64,000 nucleotides of DNA from Leguminivora glycinivorella (GCF_023078275.1 NC_062975.1:16467141-16531140), one strand, 5' to 3'; shown: positions 1-12,165, counted from the stretch's first letter. Numbers and translations are program-made. Notes: generated by a model not told the origin, from the letters alone.

Positions 1-543
1 AAAAAGAGGAGGTTCTCAATTCGACTGACGTTTTATTTTTTGATTATCACAAATCCAAATCGCATTCGTCGTGATAAATTGTGTGTTGGGGGCAAATGCC
101 ACTCTAGCATTTTTCACGTGCCTAATTTTACCCATAAGTCTTAATTTTTCTTTTATATAATAAAATAAATTTAACGCTAAAGTGTTCAAAGGTAATTTAG
201 TATTTTTTCTTGAGTTAATATGTGTGCTTTTTATGGATTTATATTTTATATAACTTATCCTTGTCTATGTAAGTACCCACAACAAAGCATTCTAAGAATA
301 AATTCGTATTTATTGACCGCAGCGATATCGTGGGTCTAAGATTTAACTCCATTTGCTAAGTATGTTTGGATGTTCTCCTATTTTCAATCGATTCCAGTTA
401 AATATTGTAACCAAATTCTATGGCTAAGTCGATCTAGTTTATACAGAGATTAATTTCCAAAATGTGAAAATTTTCAAGAAGAACTTAACCACCTACTACG
501 GTGCTATGTGTCTACTACGGTGCTTTGAGAAACTTGAAGAGCT
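1..543. other. AT-rich non-coding stretch
   Basis: No open frame or structured repeat is visible. The opening bases contain 'ggaggttctcaattcg', which recurs in close form near 12715 and 52313, so the window probably starts inside a dispersed repeat. Confidence 0.5.
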
Positions 544-544
544 A

Positions 545-909
545 ACCTCTTATTCATAAACGTTCACTTAAAACAGATATGAGTATCAAGCTGATAATAA
601 AAAAAATGAATACGTAATAAATAAAAAAAAAAAAAAATGTGTGTCTGTTTCCGACGTAGGTATTAGTGTGATATCAAGCAAACGATTTTTATCGGCTTGT
701 TAACTTCAGTAAACGATTATGAAGAAGGTCTAAGCATTTTCTAAGTATATCGCGAAGGTCTATTCACCGAACCACTGTTATTTATATGTCATAAACGTTT
801 ACTAAAGTTATCAAGCCGATAAAGTTAGTTTGTCCCTTTCTATCTCACAACTACGTCGGAAAACTTTATCGGCTTGATAACTTTAGTAAACGTTTATGAA
901 TAAGGGGGT
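545..909. mobile_element. MITE with TA target site (mariner-like)
   Basis: Inverted ends are seen: 'cttattcataaacgtt' at the left (549-564) and 'aacgtttatgaataag' at the right (889-904), flanked by TA at 543-544 and 910-911. The motif 'gttatcaagccgataa' and its complement recur inside (near 684-720, 790-825 and 865-880), so the element is internally repetitive or nested. No ORF is present. The TA duplication and small size fit a non-autonomous Tc1/mariner-type element; the superfamily is inferred. Confidence 0.7.
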
Positions 910-1178
910 TATTATTTAAAAACTGATTTCGCTGTGCCGTGCTAAACTGTGACCGGGAAGACGGACAAATTAACAAGCGAGGTTAGGAAGCCGCTTAAAC
1001 TGGATACTCCTCGAGCTGATACAATAACCTGGTTTCATTTACCTGCTGAATAACCAGTTTACTTTACGGAGTGGCTTTTCATGTAAGTGGCTCTTAGAAA
1101 TAAGTGGATAAAATTAAATTATAAGATACTTAAGTGTCATAAATATAGGGGCTGCATTTTATTTTAAAAGTTCATAAT

Positions 1179-1440
1179 ATTAAATAAATAAATAAATATT
1201 ATAGGACATTCTTACACAGATTGGCTGAGGCCCACGGTAAGCTCAAGAAGGCTTGTGTTGTGGGTACTTAGACAACGATATATAAAATATATAAATATTT
1301 ATATACATAGAAAACATCCATGACTCAGGAACAAATATCTGTGCTCATCACATAAATAAATGCCCTTACCGGGATTCGAACCCGGGACCGCGGCGCAGCA
1401 GGCAGGGTCACTACCGACTGCGCCAGACCGGTCGTAGTCA
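1179..1440 (-). mobile_element. tRNA-derived SINE, minus strand
   Basis: Read on the minus strand, the head has a Pol III A box ('tggcgcagtcgg') and a B box ('ggttcgaatcc'), then a body with 'catggatgttttctat' and 'gtacccacaacacaagcc', and an AAAT-rich tail at the low-coordinate end. A 7-bp 'tcataat' at 1172-1178 and 1441-1447 could be the target-site duplication. Pieces of the same family occur near 12166, 32225, 47085 and 62141. It is non-coding and would depend on a partner LINE. Confidence 0.75.
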
Positions 1441-1511
1441 TCATAATGTCCTCCTATTTTTTAAATAATTAGTCTATTAAATATATATTTTTAAAGTGTA
1501 TTGCTTAATAT

Positions 1512-2715
1512 TGTTACAATTTTGGGGATTACCTAAGGGTAAATAAAGTAAACTAAGTATTTATATAGAAAATAACTTTTTAATTAACTTTCTTTCTGAA
1601 AACAATTTCGAACGTAATAATACACTACTTAGTAACGCCTAACTGGTAGGCAATGAAACTACCCTTATTATAAATTATATCGCTAGCTCAGTCTATTTAC
1701 TTAAAAAAAAAACAAATACCTAAAATTTAGAGCATAGGGGTGAGTCAGTAGTTCTGGTACTGGAAGACCGGGTAAAAGGTAAATTATTAATTAATTAAAA
1801 AAATTTATTTATGTTGGGCGCCTTTAAAAAAAACGAGGAACGCTCTGACCTTGGGGACGTCTAACCGAGTTGAGGAGAGGTGGCCGCTGCAGCCACGGAA
1901 TGGGAGCTCTTCCATACCGATCGTCACAGCCTCCTGTCCACCGGTCCAGGCTCGGGAAGCATCAGCTCTGCTCTGTCTTCGAACGTTAACCTCCAAATCT
2001 GAGGACCTGAAATAGGTTTAAAAAAAAACAATGACCCTGAGGCTTCCACCAACCCTTAGCGAGGGTTAAAATATTACTCGAACGAAGGTGAAACGTACCC
2101 ATTCCAGAAAAGAAGCCGGCTTGTGGTTCCGTGCAATCATGTCAATGGAAGGGGTCCTCAGTAATTTTATAAAAATAAAATCATCTGAAAATAATGGACA
2201 CAAGAATTAGCACTGAACGTAACACAACAAACTGCATTCGAATATGGAAGAAAATACTTACGATTATGCGATTAATTCGCGATTTAAAAATTAGAATGTG
2301 GCGCATTGGCCCTGAAGAATTTGAAAACCACCCGTCTACATCCTTCCCAATATGCAAAGTGTCGGCTGACAGCTCGGCCCACAGATACGTGACGAGATGC
2401 ATTCGCCTATAGACAACAACTTTAACTTCTGTCTTAAAGAGGGTAATAAAATATTTCCAAAAAGGAACGAAAACTAACAATACAATAATAAATTGAGTTT
2501 TATTTTTAATAAATGAAAATTCAAAAGGGATTTTGGAAGGAAATAAATTAACGACGATCGACACGCCATCTTTTGTCATTCTAGCTAACAGCAAACTGGG
2601 TTATCAATACAATCCTGCCGATAGATGGCTCTGCCTGTACGAAACCAATAGTTACTTGAGTATAATATCAGCTAAATAAAAATATACCTACGAGGTTTGA
2701 AAAAATATTGTTACA
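1512..2715 (-). repeat. LTR of the LARD-like element (3' LTR in its orientation)
   Basis: A 1204-bp repeat matching 4561-5763 at an offset of 3049. The only difference noticed is one extra A in the run at about 2699-2705. It contains minus-strand ORFs of 63 and 137 codons that recur identically in the other LTR. They show no recognised domain and are most likely chance frames. Confidence 0.85.
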
Positions 2716-4560
2716 GTACTCCTCCCCAGAGAAAATTTTGACGCAGGCAAAATTTTGAGCTGGTCCCCAGCTCCAAACTACAGGAAATATGGGTAATATA
2801 ACAGCTACAACTCGAAATCTATAATCGATAACAAAAAAACCATCCAAATCGAACCCACGCACTAAACCAGATAAGAATAGCCCCTTTTTTTTTTTTAGGC
2901 AAATTACTACATTACGTCGCATCGTCTATATTTCTTGGCGGCACAGCGAGCTATACCAGACAGCGGGCTGTACGTCCAAGCGATATAACGGAAGACGGCT
3001 TATAGCTAAATGAAATTTCCCTAACAAATATCGGTGACAGCTAAGAATACAAAGAACAGACAATAACACCAGAACAACGAAGCGTATATACCGGCTGCGT
3101 CTATGTACGACACAAGACGGAACGTTTCGACACAACATTAGACATAAGTACAAGGGTTGACTGTACAGACCGCGTCTCAGGCGACGCAAGTCTGTCGGTC
3201 CGACAACACAAAAGAACGCCAACGTTCACGCATATGATTTAAGTCATATCGCAAAGCATCAACAAGGGTACAACACTGCTATTAAGAATTCTCCGTTTAA
3301 ATCCGCAAGAATCCGACCAGCCAGTGAAGCTGAAATGCTGGTTTAAAACGCCAGCACCCAGAAAACTACGTGAAGAGAACTTTTAAATCGTCCACTCACC
3401 ACCAAACATCGAAAAGGTAATACTTGTGTACGGACGTATTAGTACCATCCGGACACAATGTACTTAACTCCCACTTCCAACACATAAAAAAAACGCCTAC
3501 TATACATCAAAACAAAAAAAACTACCTATCACCGATAACTGCTAATAAATGAATACCTACTCCTTAAACGTAACAACAATATGGAAAAACTCTTGTTAAA
3601 TCTAACCCACCGGAAAGTAGGTAATAAAGATAACGCCTCGTAAACAACTTAGATCACGAACACTTTCACAACAAAATATTTATTCTAAAGTATTTTCAAC
3701 CACAAAGGAAACCCACGAAAAATATTAAATGTGCACGCTGGACTAATTTAAATAATAAAAGGTCCAAACAATCACCCAATTATTTAAATATAAAAGTTAG
3801 GTTAAATTATTATTATTAATTTTTTTTTTCTAATCACCCTGTATGCTCTTTACATGTTTAACTTTATGTAGTAAAACTCAATTAAAATACCTACATAAAT
3901 ATTTGTACTAAATTTACAACACCAACTTCAATATCGTTAAGGTAGGAAGAATAAAATAGGTAATTTAGAAAAACAAGACACCAATTATTACGACTGGCTG
4001 TAGGTACTTTAAATTACTTCAACTATTATCATTAGGTAAGAACTATGAACAATTAAAATTAACCACCTTCTAGAAAAATATGTAGTCTAGTTAAATACAA
4101 TATAAAATAAAGTTAATTTGCTAGTCACACCTTTCACATCAAAATGTAAAAAAAAATCCTGATTTACGAATTACAAAATGCAGTAGGTACCAAGCGTTTG
4201 GTACTATTCAGAATTAAATACAAGCAAATTTTTCTTACTTTTCACTAATATAAAGAGACAAAATGGTTTTGTAGGTAGATATAGTACTGTTGGCAATGAA
4301 TAAAAATAACCAGATTTGGTACCCACCAACTAACAAGAGGTAATAATTATCTATTTATATGGTACTATACATTTAACACACAAAGAAAGTAATACGGAAA
4401 CCTTTCCTTTATTTTTAGTAAGGAATTGATTTTGCCAACAATCTTAGGTAGGTATGTAAATAATCACCAATACTATGTTTAAGAAAATTTATAAATAGGT
4501 ACCTACGCAACCAACGGTCTTCCAGTCTGAACACTCTAAAGCCACACGTAGGGCTGCCAC
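2716..4560 (-). other. Internal region of the LARD-like element, no recognisable gene
   Basis: 1845 bp between the LTRs. The longest frame is a 98-codon minus ORF at 2926-3222, rich in Leu, Cys and Arg, with no retroelement motif (no DTG, xxDD or zinc knuckle). The stretch is AT-rich and otherwise featureless, so it is probably a non-coding packaging-competent interior. Confidence 0.6.
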
Positions 4561-5763
4561 TGTTACAATTTTGGGGATTACCTAAGGGTAAATAAAGTAA
4601 ACTAAGTATTTATATAGAAAATAACTTTTTAATTAACTTTCTTTCTGAAAACAATTTCGAACGTAATAATACACTACTTAGTAACGCCTAACTGGTAGGC
4701 AATGAAACTACCCTTATTATAAATTATATCGCTAGCTCAGTCTATTTACTTAAAAAAAAAACAAATACCTAAAATTTAGAGCATAGGGGTGAGTCAGTAG
4801 TTCTGGTACTGGAAGACCGGGTAAAAGGTAAATTATTAATTAATTAAAAAAATTTATTTATGTTGGGCGCCTTTAAAAAAAACGAGGAACGCTCTGACCT
4901 TGGGGACGTCTAACCGAGTTGAGGAGAGGTGGCCGCTGCAGCCACGGAATGGGAGCTCTTCCATACCGATCGTCACAGCCTCCTGTCCACCGGTCCAGGC
5001 TCGGGAAGCATCAGCTCTGCTCTGTCTTCGAACGTTAACCTCCAAATCTGAGGACCTGAAATAGGTTTAAAAAAAAACAATGACCCTGAGGCTTCCACCA
5101 ACCCTTAGCGAGGGTTAAAATATTACTCGAACGAAGGTGAAACGTACCCATTCCAGAAAAGAAGCCGGCTTGTGGTTCCGTGCAATCATGTCAATGGAAG
5201 GGGTCCTCAGTAATTTTATAAAAATAAAATCATCTGAAAATAATGGACACAAGAATTAGCACTGAACGTAACACAACAAACTGCATTCGAATATGGAAGA
5301 AAATACTTACGATTATGCGATTAATTCGCGATTTAAAAATTAGAATGTGGCGCATTGGCCCTGAAGAATTTGAAAACCACCCGTCTACATCCTTCCCAAT
5401 ATGCAAAGTGTCGGCTGACAGCTCGGCCCACAGATACGTGACGAGATGCATTCGCCTATAGACAACAACTTTAACTTCTGTCTTAAAGAGGGTAATAAAA
5501 TATTTCCAAAAAGGAACGAAAACTAACAATACAATAATAAATTGAGTTTTATTTTTAATAAATGAAAATTCAAAAGGGATTTTGGAAGGAAATAAATTAA
5601 CGACGATCGACACGCCATCTTTTGTCATTCTAGCTAACAGCAAACTGGGTTATCAATACAATCCTGCCGATAGATGGCTCTGCCTGTACGAAACCAATAG
5701 TTACTTGAGTATAATATCAGCTAAATAAAAATATACCTACGAGGTTTGAAAAATATTGTTACA
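4561..5763 (-). repeat. LTR of the LARD-like element (5' LTR in its orientation)
   Basis: A 1203-bp partner of 1512-2715. Near-identity implies recent insertion, because the two LTRs are identical at the moment of integration. Confidence 0.85.
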
Positions 5764-6053
5764 ATATTATATAAGAATCATTTTTCTACTTGAAGATCAC
5801 ACTATAAATTCATATAATAATTATATATGTAAGAGTAAAATATTGTCATTGATATTTAATAAGCAAATATAAACTGTAATTTAAGTCAAATTTCAGTGTT
5901 TATGTATCACGAAAACCTCCTTTAAATATTCACTATCTATTATAATAGTAACTACTTAGTACTTATTAAAAAGTAAAAAGATACTATGTAGGTAAGTATA
6001 TAACTTACAGTACAATAATACTTAAACAACTACCTTGCTTATATTTTTTAGTA

Positions 6054-6187
6054 GGTACAGTCAACCAATGGAACCCTAGGCCACTGTAGAACTATGTCAT
6101 AGTGACGTTATAAATCAAATCGTAAGAAATCTCTTACTGCTCGTCATTTTGACATGGTTGTAGAGGTTCCTATTGGTTGACTGTACC
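6054..6187. mobile_element. Short MITE with TA target site
   Basis: Inverted ends 'ggtacagtcaaccaatgg' and 'attggttgactgtacc' enclose 134 bp, flanked by TA (6052-6053 and 6188-6189). A related interior ('atggaacccta') recurs near 11130. No coding potential. Confidence 0.7.
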
Positions 6188-6562
6188 TATTTAATATCGC
6201 AATTTTTTGCGTACTTAAGTTCAAAGGCATTTTTCTACTAAAGGTAAAGACTTGTATTACAGACCATTCCATTGTCATTTGTGTTTATCTTCATGGTCTT
6301 TGACAAATAAAGTGCCGTTTACCCAAGCTCTCGTCGCACCGTTAAGTGGACATTCCTGACAAGCGATTACCGGTCTTACGCCTCTAAGAGCCCTACATAC
6401 ACTTGTGACGTTTTTGGCTCGGGCTGTTTGGGCACACGGGCCGCAAGGGATCGGTAGGGGTTTGACGGGATACTGAAGTGGTTTGTTCTACATTTGCCAA
6501 TTAAATTTGTAAAATGAGAGAGTGGGTACGTAGAATAGGGAAAAGAAAGGTCAACATTTTAG

Positions 6563-6945
6563 AGTTCCGTAACCAAAGCGTAAAACGGGACCCTATTTCA
6601 AAGACTAACGCTGGCCGTCTGTAATGTTCTTCTGTTTGCCCGTCTACCTCATAAACCGTGATAGTCAGACATTAGAGATTTTCACAGATGTTGACAACAT
6701 ATAGGTAGGTACCCTACCTGCTAAAAATCCAATAAATATTTAAATGGGGATTCCAAAGGGCAAAACGGGACCCTATTACAAAGACTATGCTGCCCGTCTG
6801 TCTGCCCGTCTATCTCATGAACCATGATATTCAGACATTAGAAATGTTCACAGATGTTGACAACATATAGGTACCTTTTATACCTATTTAGGTACCTACT
6901 AAAAATGGAATCAAATAAATATTTTAATGGGGATTCCGTGACAAA
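6563..6945. repeat. Tandem duplication, about 180-bp period
   Basis: The sequence around 'aaaacgggaccctat' (6582) recurs at 6762, followed in both units by 'gcccgtct', 'tcagacattag', 'ttcacagatgttgacaaca' and 'aatggggattcc'. This two-unit tandem belongs to a dispersed repeat whose characteristic start, 'gttccgta', also occurs near 34670. Confidence 0.65.
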
Positions 6946-7353
6946 AAACATGAATTTTTGGTAATTTCATAGATAGTACTGTTATCGCGCGTCTCACTCG
7001 TCATAAAAAAATATTTTGAAAATTTAGCAAACCATTTTCAAACTAAAATACCAAAAAGCAACGAAACAATTTAAACACCCTCGACAAATTTGGCTCACTC
7101 CCTTTCTAACTCACTGGGTCTCCATCGATATGAAATAGATAGCAATATCACTTCAGTCGCCTACTATTCCAAGCCCCAAGTTTCACGTTCAACTGTCCAT
7201 CATTTGTAACGCCAAGCAATAGGCCCTCTGGGGCGCGCTGATTGCCCGAACGGCGCGCTAACTGACGTAACTGCTTGCTGTTTGTCCTACTATTGACCCA
7301 AGAGTACATTTCATGGGAATTAATAGCTTGAAACTAATTTACAGGTGTCTGCA

Positions 7354-7511
7354 CTAGATTGTTTTGCCCGCAGCTTCGCTCGCGTTAAGAGACAAAAAGT
7401 AAGCCTATGTAACTCTCCGTCCCTTCAACGTCATATCGTCGCTCCGTTTTGCCGTGAAAGACGGACAAACAAACAGACACACACACTTTCCCATTTGAAA
7501 TATTGTATGGA
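7354..7511 (-). mobile_element. Short Helitron-like element, minus strand
   Basis: Read on the minus strand it begins TCCATAC after an A, continues with 'aaatgggaaagtgtgtgt' and 'gtccgtctttcacggc', and ends with the hairpin-forming 'gcgagcgaagctgcgggc' followed by CTAG and T. The same start is seen at 62283. TC start, 3' hairpin, CTAG end and A^T insertion are Helitron hallmarks. No Rep/helicase is present, so it is non-autonomous. Confidence 0.6.
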
Positions 7512-7524
7512 TATGGATGTTTCC

Positions 7525-7857
7525 TACTAAAAAGCACTGATAGCCTTGCGGTAAGTACGTTCGACTTTCGTTCCGGAGGTCACGGGTTCGAACCCCGGCT
7601 CGCACCAATGAGTTTTTCGGAATTTATGTGCGAAATGTCATTTGATATTTGCCAGTCGCTTTTCGGTGAAGGAAAACATCGTGAGGAAACCGGACTAATT
7701 CCAATAAGGTCTAGTTTACCCTTCGAGTTGGAAGGTCAGATGGCAGTCGCTTTCGTAAAAACTAGTGCCTACGCCAAATCTTAGGATTAGTTGTCAAAGC
7801 GGACCCCAGGCTCCATGAGCCGTGGCTAATGCCGGGATAACGCAAGGAGGATGATGA
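7525..7857 (+). mobile_element. Complete tRNA-derived SINE with GATG tail
   Basis: The head has an A-box-like segment ('tagccttgcggtaag') and a perfect B box (GGTTCGAACC, 7585-7594). The body carries 'ggaaaacatcgtgaggaaac' and 'caaatcttaggattag', and it ends in 'ggaggatgatgatg'. Direct repeats 'tggatgtttcc' at 7514-7524 and 7858-7868 are the target-site duplication. The 93-codon frame across it is a shadow. Shorter copies are at 19576, 43487 and 56776. Confidence 0.85.
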
Positions 7858-8503
7858 TGGATGTTTCCAACTGCGCGCGCTTTTAAACAATAGGTAATAT
7901 CTGTGCCAATATCAGCTGTTTCCTCCGTATGCGTATCTTATTTCGCGAGGAATAGTAAAAAAACTAATTCTTAAATGCTTCTTTATGCAACATCTATAGT
8001 CAATTGATTTTTATTTGTTTATATTTCAAATTTAGTACTCTTAATGTACAAAAGAATAAACTACCTACCGATACGACCAATCGGATACGAGCAGTTATCC
8101 TTCCACTTTGCTAGAAGCTTGTTGCTCTATGGTCAACTTGGCATCCCGCATGCCCAAGGGTGTTTTATTGAACGGCCGCATTTACATTGGCAGTATTGCT
8201 CTCTTGAGAGAGCAGTGTGTTCTTAGTCTCAATGACATAATATTACAACTTTGTTGCCCCACGGGTAGTGCAAGTTCTGGGTAATGTTATATTGCAATAA
8301 TGTTGATACGGTAATAACATGGTGTTTGTGTAGAATGTTGGTCCAAATGCTGCTTGGAACATCGCATTTAGCATAGCGCTGTCTTGATGGGATACCGGGA
8401 GTTGGATACAGTTTTGACAATTTATTATAAGGATGCAGTGCGGTTTTGATATGACCTTGGGGGTTGTCGCGATTTGCGTGTAATTTGTTAATTTTTCACG
8501 GTT

Positions 8504-8640
8504 TTTTTTATACCACGTCGGTGGCAAACAGGTACACGGTCCGCCTGATGGAAAGCGGTCACCGTAACCTATGGACGCCTGCAACTCAAGGAGTGTCACA
8601 TGCGCGCTGCTGACCCATTAGAAACTTGTACACTCCTTTT
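8504..8640 (+). repeat. Dispersed repeat ('cctgatgg' family)
   Basis: Contains 'cgtcggtggcaaacagg', 'ccgcctgatggaaagcgg', 'tcaccgtaacctatggacgc' and 'atgcgcgctgctgaccca'. A related, diverged arrangement is seen at 52577 (+) and 16418 (-). Probably a retroelement-derived fragment; the family assignment is uncertain. Confidence 0.5.
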
Positions 8641-9481
8641 TTGAAGAACTGTTTCTCAAGTAATCAACGCGGGAACCTTTTATGTAGGTCAAAATGTGAG
8701 AACACTATATTTTTTTAAATCTGAATCTGGCTTTGGAGCGGCTTTTAGATTCATAGAGTCTATCAACTGCCCTGTTTTTGCCTGCAAGAGGCCTATGCTC
8801 ATTCACTTCGTAAAATGCAACCAGATCCGTATCAATAGAACTCGGTCACCATTTTTCAAACACATGTCAGATTGTTGTTTTGTTTTTATGAAAAATGATT
8901 ACTTGCACGGTCACAAGTCACTTAATATTGATTAGTATATGACTAAGCTGCATGCTGCGCAGTTATCAATAACGGACCCTCTTCAGGACGATCCGCCGTC
9001 AGTTCTCATTGACGCAACTGTTTATACCGTTTTTATTTCTTCTTAAGTCCAAGTTATAAGTTTGGAGAGTTTATCAAGTTTATCAACGTCGCCGGAGACG
9101 CCATAAAGAAAGCAAACCACAATTTTAGTAAATATAGGGGTTCTTTCTATAGAAAAAAGAGAGAAGAAATGGTACCATAAGGTTTCGGACTGCATCATCA
9201 TTATAGGTGTCGCGACAACTAGTATACAGCAGACTGCATCGATACTACGAATGTCAAAAATCAAACATCGATTTGAACATTCACGCTGATCCTGGTAATA
9301 GAGTCCAATAAGGTTTGTGTAAGAAGGAGTTAAGGTACCTTTTTTTTATTTTCACAGCTTCTACTGCTCCGAAGAAAAATCTTTATAGAGAATGTTCGAA
9401 AATAGAAGATTCGTACAATATATATTGTTTGTTTTCTATCTATTAACTTCTGTTTCCGCGCAGACTCTAAGCCTCCCCCCA

Positions 9482-9614
9482 CCACATATGGCGTCTCGCG
9501 AGCGTATATAGCGTCGGGCCAAATGTATGGCAAAGCCTGAAGCCGCGTCTCGCTCTCGTGCATCTTTTTCCATACAGTTGGCCCGACGCTACGCTCGCGA
9601 GACGCTAGTTGTGG
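9482..9614. mobile_element. GC-rich palindromic MITE
   Basis: The left arm contains 'ggcgtctcgcgagcgtat' and 'gcgtcgggccaa'. The right arm contains 'ttggcccgacgctacgctcg' and 'cgagacgctagttgtgg'. The arms are about 35-40 bp, the centre is short, and the whole could fold into a long hairpin. No target duplication was resolved. Confidence 0.6.
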
Positions 9615-9751
9615 CGCCCTAAGCTTTTAGGATAGCCAACCCAATTTAAAACAGGCAAAAGAATTTCCTGCAGCCCTTCACGGTTCTGAAAACAAATTAT
9701 TCTACTTGGCTTCTTAAAAAAACAACCTGAGTAGGTATTTAGTCAAGATCA

Positions 9752-9863
9752 CAAACGCTTACACTTCGCCAGCGTATTAGCTCTTCCTATAGCTCTTCTG
9801 TAGCGGCTTGACAGAGTCAGACCACGCTGCGTCAACGATGGTCACTTCGGCTAGGACCACTCG
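9752..9863. mobile_element. Diverged palindromic MITE (family of 34161, 37319, 45993 and 46292)
   Basis: Shares 'cacaaacgcttacac' at one end and 'gtcacttcggcta' at the other, with 'gacagagtcagac' inside. It resembles 41600-41684 most closely. It is degraded, so the boundaries are approximate. Confidence 0.4.
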
Positions 9864-9930
9864 TTATTCAACAGCGGATACTTATATGTGTATAATGTTT
9901 TTTTTTTTTTTATAATTTTTGTTGTTTTAT

Positions 9931-10005
9931 TTTTAACCCCCGACCCAAAAACGAAGGGGTGTTAAAGTTTGACGTATCTGTCTGTCCGTCTGTCTGTCTG
10001 TCTAT

Positions 10006-10049
<44 letters not shown>

Positions 10050-10198
10050 GTGTGTGTCTGTCTGTGGCATCGTAGCTCCCGAACGGATGAACCGATTTAG
10101 ATTTAGATTTTTGTCTGAAAGCTGAGTTAGTCGGGAGTGTTCTTAGCCATGTTTCATGAAAATCGGTCCACTATGTCGCGCGCGGTCGGGGGTTTTTT
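9931..10198. mobile_element. Short element carrying a TCTG microsatellite
   Basis: The ends are inverted: 'aacccccgacc' (9935) and 'ggtcgggggtt' (10184). Inside are a long TCTG array and the conserved body 'gaacggatgaaccgattta' and 'ttcatgaaaatcggtccac'. Non-coding. The inverted ends suggest a transposable unit that spreads its microsatellite. Confidence 0.55.
9978..10066 (+). repeat. TCTG microsatellite
   Basis: About 20 imperfect TCTG units, interrupted by tatc, tttg and a short tgtg run. Confidence 0.85.
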
Positions 10199-10459
10199 CA
10201 AAATTTTAATTTTGTGGTTAGGTTATACCTTGTGCCACACGCTTTACATTTAAGGCCGCTCGCCATCGCCGGTGACTCCGCCGTCTCTAGCCATTACCCT
10301 CCACTCAATAACCCTCAAATACTGACGCAACATCCAATTTCCTAGTTTCACAGCCTGGGGAAATCTTATCGAGTTAACTTTCAATTGCTTTATTAGTTAT
10401 CGGAAGAGATTGAATATTTAATGACTGTTTATTTTAAATGTCATCTTTCTAAGTTATCG

Positions 10460-10890
10460 TTATTATGTTTTTCCCCTCACTAGCTCGGAAACATGTGTTT
10501 TGTCCTTTAATACCAGCGGGTAAAAACGCATTTTATCCACTAGTGGATTAAGTAATTTGACCTTGAATAGAGGCAAATTTTCTGCTTTAAAATTGATAAA
10601 AGTGGGTTAATCTAGTGATGAAGATGTTTTACCACCTGTGAAACTACTGGAAGCAGTGATAAAGGCGTTTTTTGCGTTGCACTTTCCTCGCTATAGTGAG
10701 GGGAAAAATTTTGTGTTACACACGAGTGCAAATGTATTTTACTTCTCGTGTGTTGAAAAACTCGCAAGCTCAGGATTCTATTCTCGAACCACTCGCTTCG
10801 CTCGTGGTTCAACTAATGAATCCTTTCGCTTGCTCGTTTTTCAATTCCACACTCGGCGTTAAAATACAACTTTGCACTCTTGTATAACAA
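10460..10890. repeat. Probable repeat with 'cgcttcgctcg' core
   Basis: Contains the short palindrome 'cctcgctatagtgagg' (10687-10702) and several inverted phrases such as 'cgcttcgctcgtgg' and 'cgcttgctcg'. The overlapping 66-74 codon frames on both strands have no recognisable domain. Boundaries and class are uncertain. Confidence 0.3.
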
Positions 10891-12160
10891 ATAACTATTG
10901 TGCATTGAATTTGTTTCGTGAATGAAATTGGATTAAGAATTTCGTTAGATACATGTATCTACTCGTATTATTTCGTAAAGAGAAGAGTACTGCGCAGTCA
11001 ATACGAAATAACCTTTCTCAGTACAAACATAAACATAATTGGATGCCTTTTATTTTTTATTGCCAAAATATTAGTTCCAAATGTCTAAGCCAATTAAAGA
11101 GGCCTCCTTTTGAGAAATTCTGAGTAATGGAACCCTAGGGTAATACTAACACTGTGTCATAAATACTAAGATAATCTTTATGAATTTACCTAGTAGGTAT
11201 GATCACAAAATTTATACTGTTGAGAGACCTCATGATATCTAATTTCTGATGCTATAAAACATGTCATCGTTATTCAAAGAAAACAAGTTACATTTATACT
11301 TCTGCATCCTAAATATCTGATACTCGTAATATGTAATTCAAACAAACACGAAAGACATTTATATAACAATGGTTGATTGTGATAAATCCATTTTAATTTT
11401 AATTCAACGCTCCCGGCAGCGCTGTGCCAATATTTACACGGGCGTATAATGATTATCGGACCGGCTCTGTTCCCATTCATAACCACTAGGAAATACCCCT
11501 GTGACAGTAACCGTTTCTATTTCAACAATTCACTGAACCACCCACTCCATTACGTCTTTAATAGAGCGGCACTAGCTTTCAACGCTTACGGAGCAGCAAT
11601 GAAAATTGTGCTTAGTTGAAGCTACCATAAGCGCGCGGTTAGATAAGCTGTAGGGGTAGACAGGGCCCTATTGAGACGTACAAATGTTTGGCATGGGATT
11701 ACTTTTCAATTGAAACGTGCCTACGAAGACGGCCATGGATCCACTTATTTGAGTTCCAATTATCGGCGAGCGCTATGCAAATACGCGGGATTGAAACGAT
11801 ATGCATATTAGCCAGCGTTTGTGGCTTTTTTGCGCATTCATTGCTTTATTATTTGGTAGATATTAAAGAAAGTGTACGAATAATAATATATTTACATTTC
11901 TGTTTTCAAATTATAGCAATCATTGGGGTTGATGAATGGTTTTTGTCTTTATTTCTACTTTCTAAAAATCATTAAGTAGGTAAGTAGGTACTAATATCTG
12001 ATGACTGGAATTTCTAGTGCACGTGAGTGATCAACAACCACATAGTTCACATGACACACACAGTATGTCATAGTATTATTTAGGCACCTCAAGACCAATC
12101 ATTTCAATGCCAGTGAGCACACGGATGGGCTGGGGAGGCATAAATAAAAAAAATAAAAAA
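10891..12160. other. Non-coding stretch
   Basis: AT-rich. A 95-codon frame at 11688-11975 is hydrophobic but has no recognised family, no clear initiation context and no splice-site pattern that I can defend. Fragments of the 6054 MITE type occur near 11130. Confidence 0.4.
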
Positions 12161-12165
12161 TATTA

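Larger units (their letters stand above)
1512..5763 (-). mobile_element. Non-autonomous LTR retrotransposon (LARD-like), young
   Basis: Two direct repeats of about 1.2 kb bound a 1.85 kb interior. Both begin TGTTAC and end GTTACA, and the whole is flanked by the 4-bp duplication 'atat' (1508-1511 and 5764-5767). Minus orientation is preferred: a purine tract (ctggggaggagtac when read on the minus strand) abuts the repeat at 2716, and a TGG-starting sequence that could be a primer-binding site abuts the other repeat at 4560. No gag, RT or integrase frame is present on either strand, so mobility would need proteins from another element. The superfamily is unknown. Confidence 0.8.

Noticed and set aside
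2181..2594. 137-codon minus frame, repeated exactly at 5230-5643, as a possible conserved gene
   Set aside because: It is duplicated only because it lies inside the LTR pair; composition and lack of motifs point to a chance frame.
7560..7607. Possible tRNA gene (perfect B box)
   Set aside because: No cloverleaf acceptor pairing; the sequence continues into a SINE body flanked by direct repeats.
7503..7784. 93-codon plus frame
   Set aside because: It lies in a tRNA-derived SINE with target duplications and a GATG tail.
9978..10066. TCTG array as a CRISPR-like array
   Set aside because: Four-base units without spacers in a eukaryotic genome; a plain microsatellite.
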